Of a stretch of 64,000 nucleotides of DNA, positions 35,995-44,786 are shown piece after piece (within the stretch, counting starts at the first letter, position 1; each line of letters starts with the position of its first letter). The stretch is taken from the NCBI RefSeq assembly GCF_008329905.1, contig NZ_CP032155.1:4464001-4528000 (forward strand). The letters are read 5' to 3'. The translations under genes and the position numbers were made by a program. This DNA comes from Mycobacterium sp. ELW1. GTDB taxonomy: Bacteria > Actinomycetota > Actinomycetes > Mycobacteriales > Mycobacteriaceae. The notes under the pieces are model-generated. The model saw nothing but the letters and a program-made list of their open reading frames with translations, made no database searches and had not been told where the DNA came from.

Positions 35995-36310
35995 GCGCCT
36001 GACCGTTCGGCCGATAGACCTCGGCGAGCTCCTCGGCGTCGCGCTGATCCATCGCAGCGAACGTCATACCACTGACCCGCAAGCCTTCGGCATGCTCGTA
36101 GAGGCGAGTCGTCAGGGTCGTCGTCACCGTGGACCAGGCAGCAGCTTTGGCCGCCAGCGCGGACTGAGATTGCCCCACCCAGCTGAACAGTGACGACTCG
36201 ATGGTCTGGTCCGCTTGGGTATGAGTGGCGAACACGTTCTGAGAGTGCTGATCCAACACTCCGCCCGAAGTGACAAGCGACTCCGGATCGACCTTCAGCG
36301 GCTCGGCCAT
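35984..36310 (-). CDS. WXG100-like ESX secretion partner protein
   Basis: The 108-aa protein begins MAEPLKVDPESLVTSGGVLD. Two helices flank a WVG turn (SLFSWVGQSQSALAAKAAAW), which is the WxG signature of ESX-type secretion partners. The ATG at 36310 follows GAGGAGG. It overlaps the start of the DUF1023 hydrolase gene by 11 bases, so the two are made together and probably form a helical heterodimer for export. Confidence 0.8.
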   Translation of the reverse strand: MAEPLKVDPESLVTSGGVLDQHSQNVFATHTQADQTIESSLFSWVGQSQSALAAKAAAWSTVTTTLTTRLYEHAEGLRVSGMTFAAMDQRDAEELAEVYRPNGQARDA

Positions 36311-36603
36311 GGCCCGCCTCCTCGCCCCGCGCAGCAAACTATTCGAACCGCCAACTTACCACCAAAGAGGCCTGGCGCGTCTACGCCCGGCTATATCGCC
36401 GGCGCCCGCTCGGATGCGCGCCCGGCGGATCGCGACGGCGGTTTCGGCATGGACGCGCCCGCAAATTATGAAAGATCGATGACGCGGTTCCAGCGGTGCG
36501 AAAACTGCACGTCACCAGCCGTAGCGGCGATTATTATGGGTTCTGCCAATACACAACTACAACGTCATAATTGACGCGTATTCCACACCGAGGGGTAGCG
36601 CAC

Positions 36604-37296
36604 ATGTCGGGGCGGGCAGATGGTCGGCGGGGTGAGACCAACCGCACCAGTGGGTCGCGGCCATCTGAAGGCGGCGCATTGTCACGGATCGGATGGGTCA
36701 GATACTTTTTCGCCGACGACCGATGGGAGTGGTCGGACGAGGTAGCCCGCATGCATGGTTACGAGCCCGGCACCGTCACTCCGACAACCGAATTGGTGCT
36801 CTCCCACAAGCATCCGGACGATCGCGACGAACTGCGTGAGCTGCTACAGCGGATACGCCGCAGCCGTGAGCCGTTCAGCACTCGACACCGGATCCGCGAC
36901 AAGGACGGACGAATCCACCACGTCGTCGTGGTGGGCAACCAGCTGCGCGACGACGCAGGCGAGATCATCGGCAGTGACGGCTTCTACATCGACATGTCCG
37001 GCGACCTCCGCAGCGCTCAGGAGCAGGTGAGCAACGAGGTCGAGGACATCGCCGCCCGGCGCTCGCCCATCGATCAGGCCAAAGGGATGCTGATGATGGT
37101 CTACAGCATCAGTGCCGACGCGGCCTTCGACCTACTGCGCTGGCGCTCACAAGAGACCAACGTGAAGTTGCGCGACCTCGCTCAACAGGTGACCACCGAT
37201 TTTCAGGGCGTGCCCCACGACGGCACGATGCCCGCCCGGTCGGTGTACGACGAACTGCTGATGACCGCGCACCTGCGCGTCGGGGGCATCGACTAG
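36604..37296 (+). CDS. PAS-ANTAR signalling protein
   Basis: The 230-aa protein has a PAS fold at about residues 30-130 (DRWEWSDEVARMHGYEPGTV and HPDDRDELRELL). A C-terminal ANTAR domain follows at about 150-205 (RSPIDQAKGMLMMVYSISADAA). ANTAR domains bind paired RNA hairpins and act as antiterminators; PAS supplies the sensor. There is no kinase partner beside it. Start at 36604 follows GAGGGG. An upstream 11-codon extension is possible. Confidence 0.88.
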   Translation: MSGRADGRRGETNRTSGSRPSEGGALSRIGWVRYFFADDRWEWSDEVARMHGYEPGTVTPTTELVLSHKHPDDRDELRELLQRIRRSREPFSTRHRIRDKDGRIHHVVVVGNQLRDDAGEIIGSDGFYIDMSGDLRSAQEQVSNEVEDIAARRSPIDQAKGMLMMVYSISADAAFDLLRWRSQETNVKLRDLAQQVTTDFQGVPHDGTMPARSVYDELLMTAHLRVGGID

Positions 37297-37305
37297 CGCA
37301 GGCTG

Positions 37306-37620
37306 TCAGACCGGCAGCAGGTCGTACGGCGGCGCGCCGACACCGCTGACCATGAGCTGGCCGGACGGGACTCGTTCGACGAGTCTCACTGTGACGGTGC
37401 GACTTCCAATCGTCAGGCGTGCGGGCTTGCCCACTGTGGCGGCATCGGGTGCGCCGTACGCGAGGCCCTGCCAGTGGTACTGCCCGTCGATCGGGTTGAG
37501 GTGCCCGGCGAGGCGAACCCGGACGGGGCAGCGCACCCCGGCGACGTCCAGTTCGGCATCGCCGTCGAAAACACCGCTGTCGTCGGCCGCGGCCGTCACA
37601 GGAAATTGCTCCGCGTCCAC
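37306..37620 (-). CDS. DUF4873 domain protein
   Basis: The 104-aa product resembles DUF4873, a small beta-rich domain also found fused to the C-terminus of mycobacterial flavin monooxygenases. It starts at a GTG inside the 3' end of the AurF-like gene (25-base overlap) and ends 10 bases from the PAS-ANTAR stop. The overlap implies co-translation with the oxygenase, so it may be a substrate-binding or stabilising partner. Confidence 0.72.
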   Translation of the reverse strand: MDAEQFPVTAAADDSGVFDGDAELDVAGVRCPVRVRLAGHLNPIDGQYHWQGLAYGAPDAATVGKPARLTIGSRTVTVRLVERVPSGQLMVSGVGAPPYDLLPV

Positions 37621-38501
37621 ATGCGCCGGCTGATCCTGTTCATCAGCCCGATCTCCTCCAGAAACGCCGCCAGCGGCGCGAACCCGGTCCGCGTGGTCTC
37701 GTGGAAGTACGGATTGGCACGGGCCTGCCGTCGGCCTTCATGCCCGTCGAGCCCGGCACGGCGGTACACGGCGCGGTTGGTGAACAGGTAGCGGTAGAAC
37801 GGGCCGCCGGCACCGTGAATCGTGGCGAGCAGGAAGCGATTTCGCCGCCGCATGGTGGGGACGTCGCGGCGGGCGCCGTCGCGGGCGAACTGAATGTGGC
37901 GTGCTTCCTCGGTAACGTGAATTCGCATGACCCGGCGGACAATCGGCTGGATGTCCGGATCGTCGAGGATCTCCCGCTGCAGTGCGTCGAAGATCTCCTC
38001 CCCCACCAGTGCGGCGATCCACAGCACGCTCTTCTGGAACACCAGTGGCAGCAGGTTGATGGTCATCCGCTGAATTCGGCTGGGCCGGAACGGTTTACCG
38101 TCTACGGCCTGGATTGCTCGGCCGAACATGACCATGTGGCGGGTCTCGTCGCCGAGTTCGGTGAGCGAGTAGTGAGTCGAGGCCGCAGTGACATCGGCGT
38201 GCATGAGCCCGCGCAGCAGCGCCTGGTTGAGGATGTTCTCGAACCACACGCCGGCCGAGAGCAGGTTGATGAACTCCTGCCGGGACAGCTCGATCTGCTG
38301 CTCGCGGCTCATCTCCTCCCACATCGGGGTGCCGTAGAGGGAGACCACCCGTGGCGGAAGGAAGTACTTGTCGGGCACGACGGGGCTGTCCCAGTCGATG
38401 TCGACGACGGGAGCGTAGGACTTGCGGGCCGAGCCTTTGAGCAGCCGGTCGGAGAACTCCTCTCGACTCGGTGGCGTCGCCGTCCTGGTCGAAGCGGCCA
38501 T
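37596..38501 (-). CDS. AurF-like di-iron oxygenase
   Basis: The 301-aa protein shows the AurF metal-ligand pattern: Glu89 in WFENI, Glu119 and His122 in DETRH, Glu168 or 169 in GEEIF, and His195, Glu199 and His202 in HVTEEARH. The last spacing (His-x3-Glu-x2-His) equals that of AurF, which oxidises amino groups to nitro groups. Mycobacterial homologues are uncharacterised and may hydroxylate or desaturate lipids instead. AGGAGG precedes the ATG. A TetR gene is divergent, with a dyad in between. Confidence 0.87.
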   Translation of the reverse strand: MAASTRTATPPSREEFSDRLLKGSARKSYAPVVDIDWDSPVVPDKYFLPPRVVSLYGTPMWEEMSREQQIELSRQEFINLLSAGVWFENILNQALLRGLMHADVTAASTHYSLTELGDETRHMVMFGRAIQAVDGKPFRPSRIQRMTINLLPLVFQKSVLWIAALVGEEIFDALQREILDDPDIQPIVRRVMRIHVTEEARHIQFARDGARRDVPTMRRRNRFLLATIHGAGGPFYRYLFTNRAVYRRAGLDGHEGRRQARANPYFHETTRTGFAPLAAFLEEIGLMNRISRRMWTRSNFL

Positions 38502-38541
38502 GTCGAGCCTCCTAGATCGCGATTGAGCCGGTGAGACTGAA

Positions 38542-38566
38542 GATACATTCTTGGTTTGTTTGTATC
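38542..38566. promoter_or_regulatory. Inverted repeat between the AurF-like and TetR genes, candidate operator
   Basis: GATACA (38542-38547) and TGTATC (38561-38566) form an interrupted dyad with a 13-base AT-rich centre, 32 bp before the TetR ATG and 41 bp from the AurF-like start. Location and size fit a TetR-family site controlling both genes; the arms are short, so confidence is moderate. Confidence 0.5.
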
Positions 38567-38598
38567 AATAGCGTGCGAGCAGGCCTTACACTGCAGCA

Positions 38599-39237
38599 AT
38601 GAAGTACAGCGGCCTGCTCGCCAAAGCGGTGCAGCGTTTCGGGTCGCCGACGGTGGAAGGCAACGCCGAAAAGATCCTGGACGCGGCTTTGCGGCAGTTC
38701 GAACTGTTCGGAATTCGCCGGTCCACGGTGGAGGACATCACCAAGCGTTCTGGGCTGGCGCGGGTGACGCTGTACCGGACGTTCGCGAACAAGGACGCGA
38801 TCGTCGAGGCGGTGCTGCTGAGGGAACTCGAGCGGTTCCTGTCCGAGTTGGCGGCCGAGGCCGGCGGTTATGACGAGGCCGAAGACAAGCTGGTCGAGGG
38901 GTTCGTCTTCACGCTGAACACCATGCGAGGGCACGCGCTTCTGCAGCGGCTGCTCGCCACAGAGCCGGAGACGGTGTTGCCGTTCCTGACCACCGAGGGC
39001 GACAGCGTCGTTCGGACGGCATCGTCATTCCTGGCTCATCAGCTCGCCGTCGCGCTACCTGACGACAAACGCACGCAACTCGAGCTCCTCGAAGTCGCCG
39101 AGGTGACTGTTCGGGTCATCGTGTCGTTCGTGCTGACGCCGTCGCAGAACGTCGCCCTCGGTGACGACGACGCTCTGCGCTCGTTCGCGCGGCGGTATCT
39201 GGTACCGCCTCTGCTCGGGTTGGCGGGTGAGCGGTAG
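38599..39237 (+). CDS. TetR-family transcriptional regulator
   Basis: The 212-aa protein has a TetR helix-turn-helix at about residues 24-66 (ILDAALRQFELFGIRRSTVE and GLARVTLYRTFANKDAI), with a helical ligand-binding C-terminus. Its gene is divergent from the AurF-like/DUF4873 pair. It probably represses them and itself through the dyad in the gap. It converges with katE, whose stop lies 19 bases away. Confidence 0.9.
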   Translation: MKYSGLLAKAVQRFGSPTVEGNAEKILDAALRQFELFGIRRSTVEDITKRSGLARVTLYRTFANKDAIVEAVLLRELERFLSELAAEAGGYDEAEDKLVEGFVFTLNTMRGHALLQRLLATEPETVLPFLTTEGDSVVRTASSFLAHQLAVALPDDKRTQLELLEVAEVTVRVIVSFVLTPSQNVALGDDDALRSFARRYLVPPLLGLAGER

Positions 39238-39255
39238 CTCGCGCCCGTCGCCGGG

Positions 39256-41367
39256 TTACCGTACCGGCGCGACTGCCGAAGCCATCACGTCGACGGCGCG
39301 TTCCCACACCCGATGCAGACCGACCGCCTCGCCCAGTGCGGTCGTGAAGGACCTGTCGACCGAATCGGCGATCAGCACGCCGGGAGAACCGAGATCGATT
39401 CCGGCCGCAGTCAGGGCGTCGGCGCCGTCACCCCACGCCGCCACCGCCTTGCAGTGCCGAAATGCCTCCTGCAGCAACAGGACCAGCTTGATGTCGCGGG
39501 TCGGCTTCGTTCCGGCCGCGACGACGACAGCGTCGAACTCGATGGACCTCGCGGTCAGCAACGTTCGTTCGACGACCACGCTGCGACGCCCGGACTTGAG
39601 CACACCGCCCAGCGGCGCGGTCACCAGCGGGGTCGCGCCTAGGCGTTGAATCGCTGCCGCCAGCTTGGCGACACCGGCCAAGTCGGAGTCGGCGCCGGCG
39701 ATGATGGCGATCTTGCGGCCGTCGATCGGACCCGGCGTGTCGATCACCTGCGATAGCGCCGGTGATTCGACAACGTCTTGCGGCGGTGTGCCTTTCGGCG
39801 CGGGCAGGCCGAGGCCGATCGCCACCTGCTTGCACAGGTCGGTGTCGACGTTGGCCAGCACCTCGAGCTGCCGCTCCTTGATCGCCTGCTCGTAGCACTT
39901 GCCGAGTTCGAAGGTGAACGCCTCGATGATGTGCAGCTGCTCGATGTAGGTCAAGCTGCGGTAGAACATCGCCGCCTGAGTGAAGTGGTCGTCGAACGAC
40001 GCCGGCGCTTCGCGCACCGTCGGACCGTCGACCTGCCGGGGCGTCTGCACGTACCCGCCTTCGTCGGCGCCGGCGACCAGAGGCTCTCCGTCGTCGATGC
40101 TGTTCGGGCGGTACGGCGCCTGTCCGGTGTGAATTGCCGTCTGGTGCATGCCATCACGCAGCATGTCGTTCACCGGACAGTGCGGCCGGTTGATCGGCAG
40201 CTGCGAGAAATTGGGTCCACCGAGACGGGTCAGTTGGGTATCGAGGTAGGAGAACAGACGCGCCTGCATCAGCGGGTCGTTGGTCGGCTCGATACCGGGC
40301 ACGAGGTTGCCGGTGTGGAAAGCCACCTGTTCGGTCTCGGCGAAGTAGTTCGTCGGATTCCGGTTGAGGGTCATCTTGCCGATGAGCTGCACCGGCACCA
40401 TCTCCTCGGGCACGAGCTTTGTCGGGTCGAGCAGGTCGATACCCGCAAAGCTGTCGGTGCCGTCATCGGGCATGACCTGGATACCGAGCTCGTACTCCAG
40501 GTAGGCACCGGCCTCGATGCCGTCGGCCATGTCGCGGCGGTGGAAGTCGGGATCGAATCCGGCTGCGAGTTGCGCCTCTTCCCACACCAGTGAGTGCACG
40601 CCGGCCACGGGCTTCCAATGGAACTTCACCAGGCTGGTCGCGCCTTTTCGGTTGACCAGGCGGAAGGTGTGGACGCCGAAACCCTCCATCGTCCGGAATG
40701 ACCGCGGGATACCGCGATCGCTCATGTTCCAGAAGACGTGGTGGGTGGCCTCAGTGTGCAGCGACGCGAAGTCCCAGAACGTGTCGTGAGCCGACTGCGC
40801 CTGGGGAATCTCGCGGTCCGGTTGGGGTTTTGCCGCGTGAATGATGTCGGGGAACTTGATGCCGTCCTGGATGAAGAACACCGGCATGTTGTTGCCGACG
40901 AGGTCGAAATTGCCCTCGTCGGTGTAGAACTTGACCGCGAAGCCGCGGGTGTCACGCACCGTGTCGGCCGATCCACGCGAACCCAAGACGGTCGAGAAGC
41001 GGCAGAACACGTCGGTCTTCTTGCCCTTGCTCCCGAGGAAGCCGGCCTTGGTGACCGAGCGGGCGACGCCATAGGACTCGAAGACGCCGTGGGCTGCGGC
41101 ACCGCGGGCGTGCACGACGCGCTCGGGAATGCGCTCGTGATCGAAATGGGTGATCTTCTCGCGCAAGTGGAAGTCTTCGAGCAGCGACGGACCCCGGGGG
41201 CCGGCTTTGAGCGAGTGGTCGGTGTCGGGCAGCCGCAGGCCTTGCGCAGTGGTCAGGTATTTCCCCGACTGGGCGCGCGCGTCGAGATCGCCCGCTTCAC
41301 CGGTGGTGTTGCCAGTCGGGCTCGTCGGCTTGGGGGCGGTCTGATCAGGCTTGCGGCGGGGCGGCAT
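39256..41367 (-). CDS. katE: Large-subunit monofunctional catalase with C-terminal DJ-1/amidotransferase-like domain
   Basis: The 703-aa enzyme breaks down hydrogen peroxide using haem. It shows distal His86 in [12 protein letters not shown], Asn in VGNNMPVFF (159-160) and the proximal Tyr region LFSYLDTQ. After residue 540 a flavodoxin/DJ-1-type domain follows ([14 protein letters not shown] onward), as in HPII-type KatE. The ATG at 41367 has GGAG upstream, and the longer open frame before it is untranslated leader. The upstream region carries a SigF-like promoter, in keeping with general-stress control. Confidence 0.95.
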   Translation of the reverse strand: MPPRRKPDQTAPKPTSPTGNTTGEAGDLDARAQSGKYLTTAQGLRLPDTDHSLKAGPRGPSLLEDFHLREKITHFDHERIPERVVHARGAAAHGVFESYGVARSVTKAGFLGSKGKKTDVFCRFSTVLGSRGSADTVRDTRGFAVKFYTDEGNFDLVGNNMPVFFIQDGIKFPDIIHAAKPQPDREIPQAQSAHDTFWDFASLHTEATHHVFWNMSDRGIPRSFRTMEGFGVHTFRLVNRKGATSLVKFHWKPVAGVHSLVWEEAQLAAGFDPDFHRRDMADGIEAGAYLEYELGIQVMPDDGTDSFAGIDLLDPTKLVPEEMVPVQLIGKMTLNRNPTNYFAETEQVAFHTGNLVPGIEPTNDPLMQARLFSYLDTQLTRLGGPNFSQLPINRPHCPVNDMLRDGMHQTAIHTGQAPYRPNSIDDGEPLVAGADEGGYVQTPRQVDGPTVREAPASFDDHFTQAAMFYRSLTYIEQLHIIEAFTFELGKCYEQAIKERQLEVLANVDTDLCKQVAIGLGLPAPKGTPPQDVVESPALSQVIDTPGPIDGRKIAIIAGADSDLAGVAKLAAAIQRLGATPLVTAPLGGVLKSGRRSVVVERTLLTARSIEFDAVVVAAGTKPTRDIKLVLLLQEAFRHCKAVAAWGDGADALTAAGIDLGSPGVLIADSVDRSFTTALGEAVGLHRVWERAVDVMASAVAPVR

Positions 41368-41417
41368 TGGTTCTCCTGGGTGGTGACGCGGGCTGGACTG
41401 GCCTTGATAGGCGAGTA

Positions 41418-41442
41418 GTACCCGGGTTGCGGCGACATACAC
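41418..41442 (-). promoter_or_regulatory. SigF-like promoter for katE
   Basis: On the minus strand GTGT is followed after 15 bases by GGGTAC, against a mycobacterial SigF consensus near GTTT-N15-17-GGGTAT. The -35 has one mismatch. It lies about 50 bp before the katE ATG. Overlapping it is the 9-mer CTACTCGCC, which recurs twice upstream. Confidence 0.45.
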
Positions 41443-41542
41443 GGTCAACCGGCACCGGGTTTGATCGGCGGCCAAATCGATTGGCCCCGCCACCGCACAA
41501 GGCGATGACGGGAACAATCGTCAAACGGGAAACCTGCTGGGA

Positions 41543-41854
41543 TTAGCCGTCGTTGTGGTGGCGGCTGCCGGACTTCGCCAGGCCGCGGCTCACCATGTAG
41601 CCGATGCTCAGCAGCACGACCAGGAACCATGCCCGGTCGGCGCGGAAGTAGTCTTCGTGCGCATCGGTGGTACCGACCACGAGCGACGCGATGAGTACGC
41701 CGATGACCGCGACAACGTAGGCGATGAATTCGGTTGTCTTGAAAGCAGCTTTGGTCTCGTCGCCCCGCTTGACGGGCGCTGCTACGTGGCCGACTCCGTC
41801 GTTGTACGGGGCAGTCGCGGGGCGGCGTGCGGCGGTGGGATTCTCGGTGGTCAT
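41543..41854 (-). CDS. Small membrane protein, stress-associated by context
   Basis: The 103-aa product has a soluble N-terminus (1-40, starting MTTENPTAARRPATAPYNDG) and two membrane spans: about 43-62 (FIAYVVAVIGVLIASLVVG) and 74-92 (AWFLVVLLSIGYMVSRGL). A His-rich hydrophilic tail follows. AAGGAG precedes the ATG at good spacing. It lies upstream of katE on the same strand. Similar two-span proteins occur widely in actinobacteria, but no function is known. Confidence 0.75.
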   Translation of the reverse strand: MTTENPTAARRPATAPYNDGVGHVAAPVKRGDETKAAFKTTEFIAYVVAVIGVLIASLVVGTTDAHEDYFRADRAWFLVVLLSIGYMVSRGLAKSGSRHHNDG

Positions 41855-42141
41855 GTAGTACTCCTTCGGACGCCCGTCGAACTCTCGACGCGGCGCGAAA
41901 ATCAGCCTTCAACTGTCTTAGGCATGCGTGATCGCCTCGGCAGCAGCTCGATCGGCTGACTGTCGAATGGTGCGATTGGCCACGCGGATGCCCAGCGGAG
42001 ACGCGACGAGCGCTCTCATAGGGTTGCTTGGCTTGGATGATGTCCGGTATCGAGCGAAGGCTCACGGCATATCGGGGAAGACCGCTCCGGACGTTCGTTG
42101 ATACCAAACTGCTTCAGTACCAACGGTGCTAACACTACTGG

Positions 42142-42182
42142 CGAGTAGCGCTATCACCTAATCGCGCAGAACTACTCGCCGT
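42142..42182. repeat. Inverted pair of the 9-mer GGCGAGTAG / CTACTCGCC
   Basis: GGCGAGTAG at 42142-42150 and its exact complement CTACTCGCC at 42174-42182 are 23 bases apart. A third copy (41410-41418) overlaps the katE -10. They may be a shared regulator site, or a loose hairpin between the 46-aa gene and the membrane-protein gene. Confidence 0.35.
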
Positions 42183-42294
42183 AATCTGTTGTTCTACAGT
42201 CATTTTCGGTCACCCGGGTCACCTATATGCCCGATTCGGCCCGGCGGCTTTCTACTACAAATACTGATTTTCAGAGCGATTCGATCACGGTGGA

Positions 42295-42435
42295 CTAGCT
42301 CGGTGACTCGTTGGCGGCATTCTCGTCGGCCTGCTCAGCGCCGGTGGGGTGGTCGGTGTCGCGGGGATCGACGATGTCTGATCGGTTGTCCCGGTCCGGG
42401 TCGGATTCACTGGTATCTCTGGCTTTGGTCGTCAT
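42295..42435 (-). CDS. 46-aa acidic hydrophilic protein, SigF-type promoter
   Basis: This short frame encodes MTTKARDTSESDPDRDNRSD and then 26 more residues, ending NESPS. It is rich in Asp, Glu, Thr and Asn, with no hydrophobic core, so it is probably disordered. GGGAAAGGG lies before the ATG at normal spacing. A near-perfect SigF promoter ends 33 bp upstream, which gives a 5' leader of about 26 bases. These signals make it a believable gene despite its size. No homologue is recalled by name; general-stress induction is inferred. Confidence 0.62.
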   Translation of the reverse strand: MTTKARDTSESDPDRDNRSDIVDPRDTDHPTGAEQADENAANESPS

Positions 42436-42467
42436 ATCGGCCCTTTCCCTGCTCGATTGCAGCAGCC

Positions 42468-42492
42468 GTACCCGGCTGTGACACAGACAAAC
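42468..42492 (-). promoter_or_regulatory. SigF-type promoter
   Basis: On the minus strand GTTT (42492-42489) is followed after exactly 15 bases by GGGTAC (42473-42468). This matches the mycobacterial SigF consensus at both boxes. It drives leftward, into the 46-aa gene. Confidence 0.68.
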
Positions 42493-42625
42493 GTCTTTGC
42501 GGGAAGCAAAGTTTCGCTGATGACCCGATCACAATGGCGGTACTCAGCAGCTGCAGCGGGTAGACGGTAATTGCGGCGCGTATCGCGCCAACACAATGAC
42601 GTCAACGCCGAAAGGGCGAATTTCT

Positions 42626-43588
42626 ATGGCTTTCAACGACACCACCACACTGGTGGCCCAACTGCGCACCGTGCTCGATCTGACGAACACCGAAATCCAG
42701 GTCGCGGTGACCCGGGTGGCGCAGGCCCGTACCGAGGCCGTGCGCACCGAGCTGACGCAGAATGCGGAAAACGGCCGCGACCGGGCCGAAGCCATCGAGG
42801 CTGCGATCCGCGAACTCGGTGGACTGCCTGATGTCGTCGGCCCACTGCTGGGGCGTGCTGCCGCCGCGGTGAAGGCGCTGACCGAGCAGGCGCAGCCGTT
42901 CGGCGAGGCCCTGCTGGGCGATCTCGCGCTGGAGCACCAACTGCTCGACCGGTCCCGCTACATGAAGGCACTCGCGGTCGCGTTGGGCAAGTCCGACATC
43001 GAGAAGCTGGCCGATCGCCTCATGACGGCGCATTCGGCAACTGTCGAGTGGTTGACCACTGTGCTGGCTGAAGATGCGCTCGGCGGCCCGGCCGCGCTGC
43101 GCCGCACGCCGGTGCAGGTCGCCACGGGCGTGGCAGTGAAGATGGTGAGTGCGCCGATGCAGTGGTCAGCGCGCGGGGTCGATCGTGCGGTGGACACCGT
43201 GCGTGCGGCTCCCCCGGCGCTCGGCGACCTGTTGAGCCGCGGCGCCCATGCAGGTGACGTCGCCGCCAAGGCACTGTCCGCATCACGCGATGCGGCGCTG
43301 GCCACCGCGGAGCGAGTGACCCGCCGTGAGGGTGCGGGCCAGGCGGCCGATGCCCTGCATTCGATGCGAACCGCCGCCGGTGTGCTCGAGGTTGCCGAGC
43401 TGCCGATCGCCGACTACGACACGCTCAACGTCTCGGACGCGGTGGCTGAGATCAAGGAGCTCACCACTCCGTCGGACGTCCGCGCGATCCTGGCCTACGA
43501 GGAGGCGCACAAGGACCGTCACGGTGTCGTGTCCGCCGCTCAGACCCGCGTGGCAGCTATCGCGCAGGAGGTCGTGGGCATCGGCTGA
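42626..43588 (+). CDS. Ferritin-like helical protein with C-terminal LPI-x2-YD motif domain
   Basis: The 320-aa protein is almost all helix. Residues 1-150 (HQLLDRSRYMKALAVALGKS in the middle) resemble a ferritin-like helical bundle. The C-terminal 60 residues (ELPIADYDTLNVSDAVAEIK, then YEEAHKDRHGVVSAAQTRV) form a small helical domain seen at the end of several mycobacterial envelope or lipid-droplet-associated proteins. No clear metal ligands can be assigned, so iron storage is not claimed. The start ATG at 42626 follows GAAAGGG loosely. A good terminator follows the gene. Confidence 0.68.
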   Translation: MAFNDTTTLVAQLRTVLDLTNTEIQVAVTRVAQARTEAVRTELTQNAENGRDRAEAIEAAIRELGGLPDVVGPLLGRAAAAVKALTEQAQPFGEALLGDLALEHQLLDRSRYMKALAVALGKSDIEKLADRLMTAHSATVEWLTTVLAEDALGGPAALRRTPVQVATGVAVKMVSAPMQWSARGVDRAVDTVRAAPPALGDLLSRGAHAGDVAAKALSASRDAALATAERVTRREGAGQAADALHSMRTAAGVLEVAELPIADYDTLNVSDAVAEIKELTTPSDVRAILAYEEAHKDRHGVVSAAQTRVAAIAQEVVGIG

Positions 43589-43607
43589 GCCGACTCACCC
43601 CGAATCG

Positions 43608-43645
43608 AATGTCCCCGCGGTAAGCAGCACCGCGGACATTTCTGT
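43608..43645 (+). terminator. Intrinsic terminator after the ferritin-like gene
   Basis: AATGTCC plus GCGGT pair with ACCGC plus GGACATT, with a two-base bulge and a short loop, and the stem is followed by TTTCTGT. It begins 20 bases after the stop codon. Confidence 0.65.
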
Positions 43646-43791
43646 CGACCCCCCTGGAACTCGTCGGGCGCAATGTCGTATTGACCACCGCGGGTGAGGA
43701 ATTGGTGGGTAACGTCGAGGCCGTTCCTCGCGGCGACTGCTTCGGCCCGAGCGATGGTTTGGACATACGCACACCTGGGAAGGATCAGAGC

Positions 43792-44025
43792 ATGAATCCA
43801 CTACGTCGTCGCGCGACGGTCGCCGCCGTCGCCAGCGTTTGCATCGCCGCAGCAGCGCCGCTGGGTGTGGGCATCAGTGCTGCTGAACCGTTGAACTGTG
43901 TGAACGGGCAATTTTGGGACCCGATCACGAATACCTGCCAGACGCCGCGGCAGGCGGACAACTGCGCGCCGGGTCAGTACTGGAATGCCTTGTCCAACGT
44001 CTGCCGTCCGCTGGGCCAGCTGTAG
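43792..44025 (+). CDS. Small secreted cysteine-containing protein
   Basis: The 77-aa product has a signal peptide (MNPLRRRATVAAVASVCIAA, cut near ISAAEP). The mature part of about 45 residues has two similar units: GQFWDPITNTCQ and GQYWNALSNVCR. Four cysteines probably form two disulfides. Proteins with this xQxWxxxxNxC repeat are common exported mycobacterial proteins of unknown role. AAGGA lies before the ATG at 43792. Confidence 0.75.
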   Translation: MNPLRRRATVAAVASVCIAAAAPLGVGISAAEPLNCVNGQFWDPITNTCQTPRQADNCAPGQYWNALSNVCRPLGQL

Positions 44026-44037
44026 CCTCTGCCCGGC

Positions 44038-44703
44038 TCAGCCGGGCAGCTGAGTCAGCCACGCCGAATCCTCGTCGACCGGCTGGCCGTTGATGACGAC
44101 GAGCGGAACGCCCGGCTCGGGGAATTGGTGCAGGGCGTCAAGATTGTTGGCCGCGATCACGTGCGGGTCGAAGCCGATCGGTAGGCCGACTCGGATGAGG
44201 TCTTGGGCGAGTTGAGGCGCGCCGGCCTGGTTGGCGATGTCGGCCAGTTGGTCGTTGCTCAGGTCGGTGTCCCCACCCTCTTTGGGTTGGGTGCCCTTCG
44301 CGTAGATCGCCTCGATGAAGCGCCACGCAACGTCGCTCGACCGTGACTGGTCTGCCACCACGTACGCCGCATAGATCGCCCGGATGTCGTAGGTGCCGCT
44401 GGCCGAATACTTGTCGAGGAAGGCGACGAACCGCACGTTGACCCGCAGCGTGCCATTTTCGACGCGCTTACTGATCTCGTCGCCCTGGGCCCGCACGAAC
44501 TTTCCGCTGAACGGACACATCGGATCGACGTAGAGGTCGATCTGCCCCAGTGCGTCCGGGTCGCCGATCGACAGCGCATCGCCGGCCGGTGCCGCCACCG
44601 CCGCCTGCGCGATGCCGGTCGGTCCGCACATCAGGAGCGCCATCAGTAGGGCGAGGACCGCGCCTACTGCTCGAAGCGGCCGGTTCGTTGAGCGTTGGTG
44701 CAT
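44038..44703 (-). CDS. DsbA-like thioredoxin-fold secreted protein
   Basis: The 221-aa protein has a signal peptide or anchor (about residues 11-34), then a thioredoxin-fold domain with YVDPMCPFSGKF (58-69). The active site reads CPFS: Cys63 is present but the second cysteine is Ser66. Such CxxS forms usually cannot complete dithiol oxidation and may act as isomerases, in mixed-disulfide exchange or as chaperones. DsbA-like helical insertion (about 95-165) and the cis-Pro segment GVPLVVING are present. It is divergent from htpG. Confidence 0.83.
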   Translation of the reverse strand: MHQRSTNRPLRAVGAVLALLMALLMCGPTGIAQAAVAAPAGDALSIGDPDALGQIDLYVDPMCPFSGKFVRAQGDEISKRVENGTLRVNVRFVAFLDKYSASGTYDIRAIYAAYVVADQSRSSDVAWRFIEAIYAKGTQPKEGGDTDLSNDQLADIANQAGAPQLAQDLIRVGLPIGFDPHVIAANNLDALHQFPEPGVPLVVINGQPVDEDSAWLTQLPG

Positions 44704-44786
44704 AGAGCCATCATGCCGTCACGCGCTACCGCCGCCTCGCTATTATCTCGCCGGCATCAATTGTCGTCGTGTCGAACGGATTCACC

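Noticed and set aside
36563..36576. CGTCA-TAAT-TGACG dyad before the PAS-ANTAR gene
   Set aside because: Five-base arms with a four-base centre are expected by chance; kept out of the feature list.
42189..42563. 124-codon rightward frame
   Set aside because: It covers the 46-aa leftward gene and its SigF promoter, and its Arg/Cys/Trp-rich product looks non-coding.
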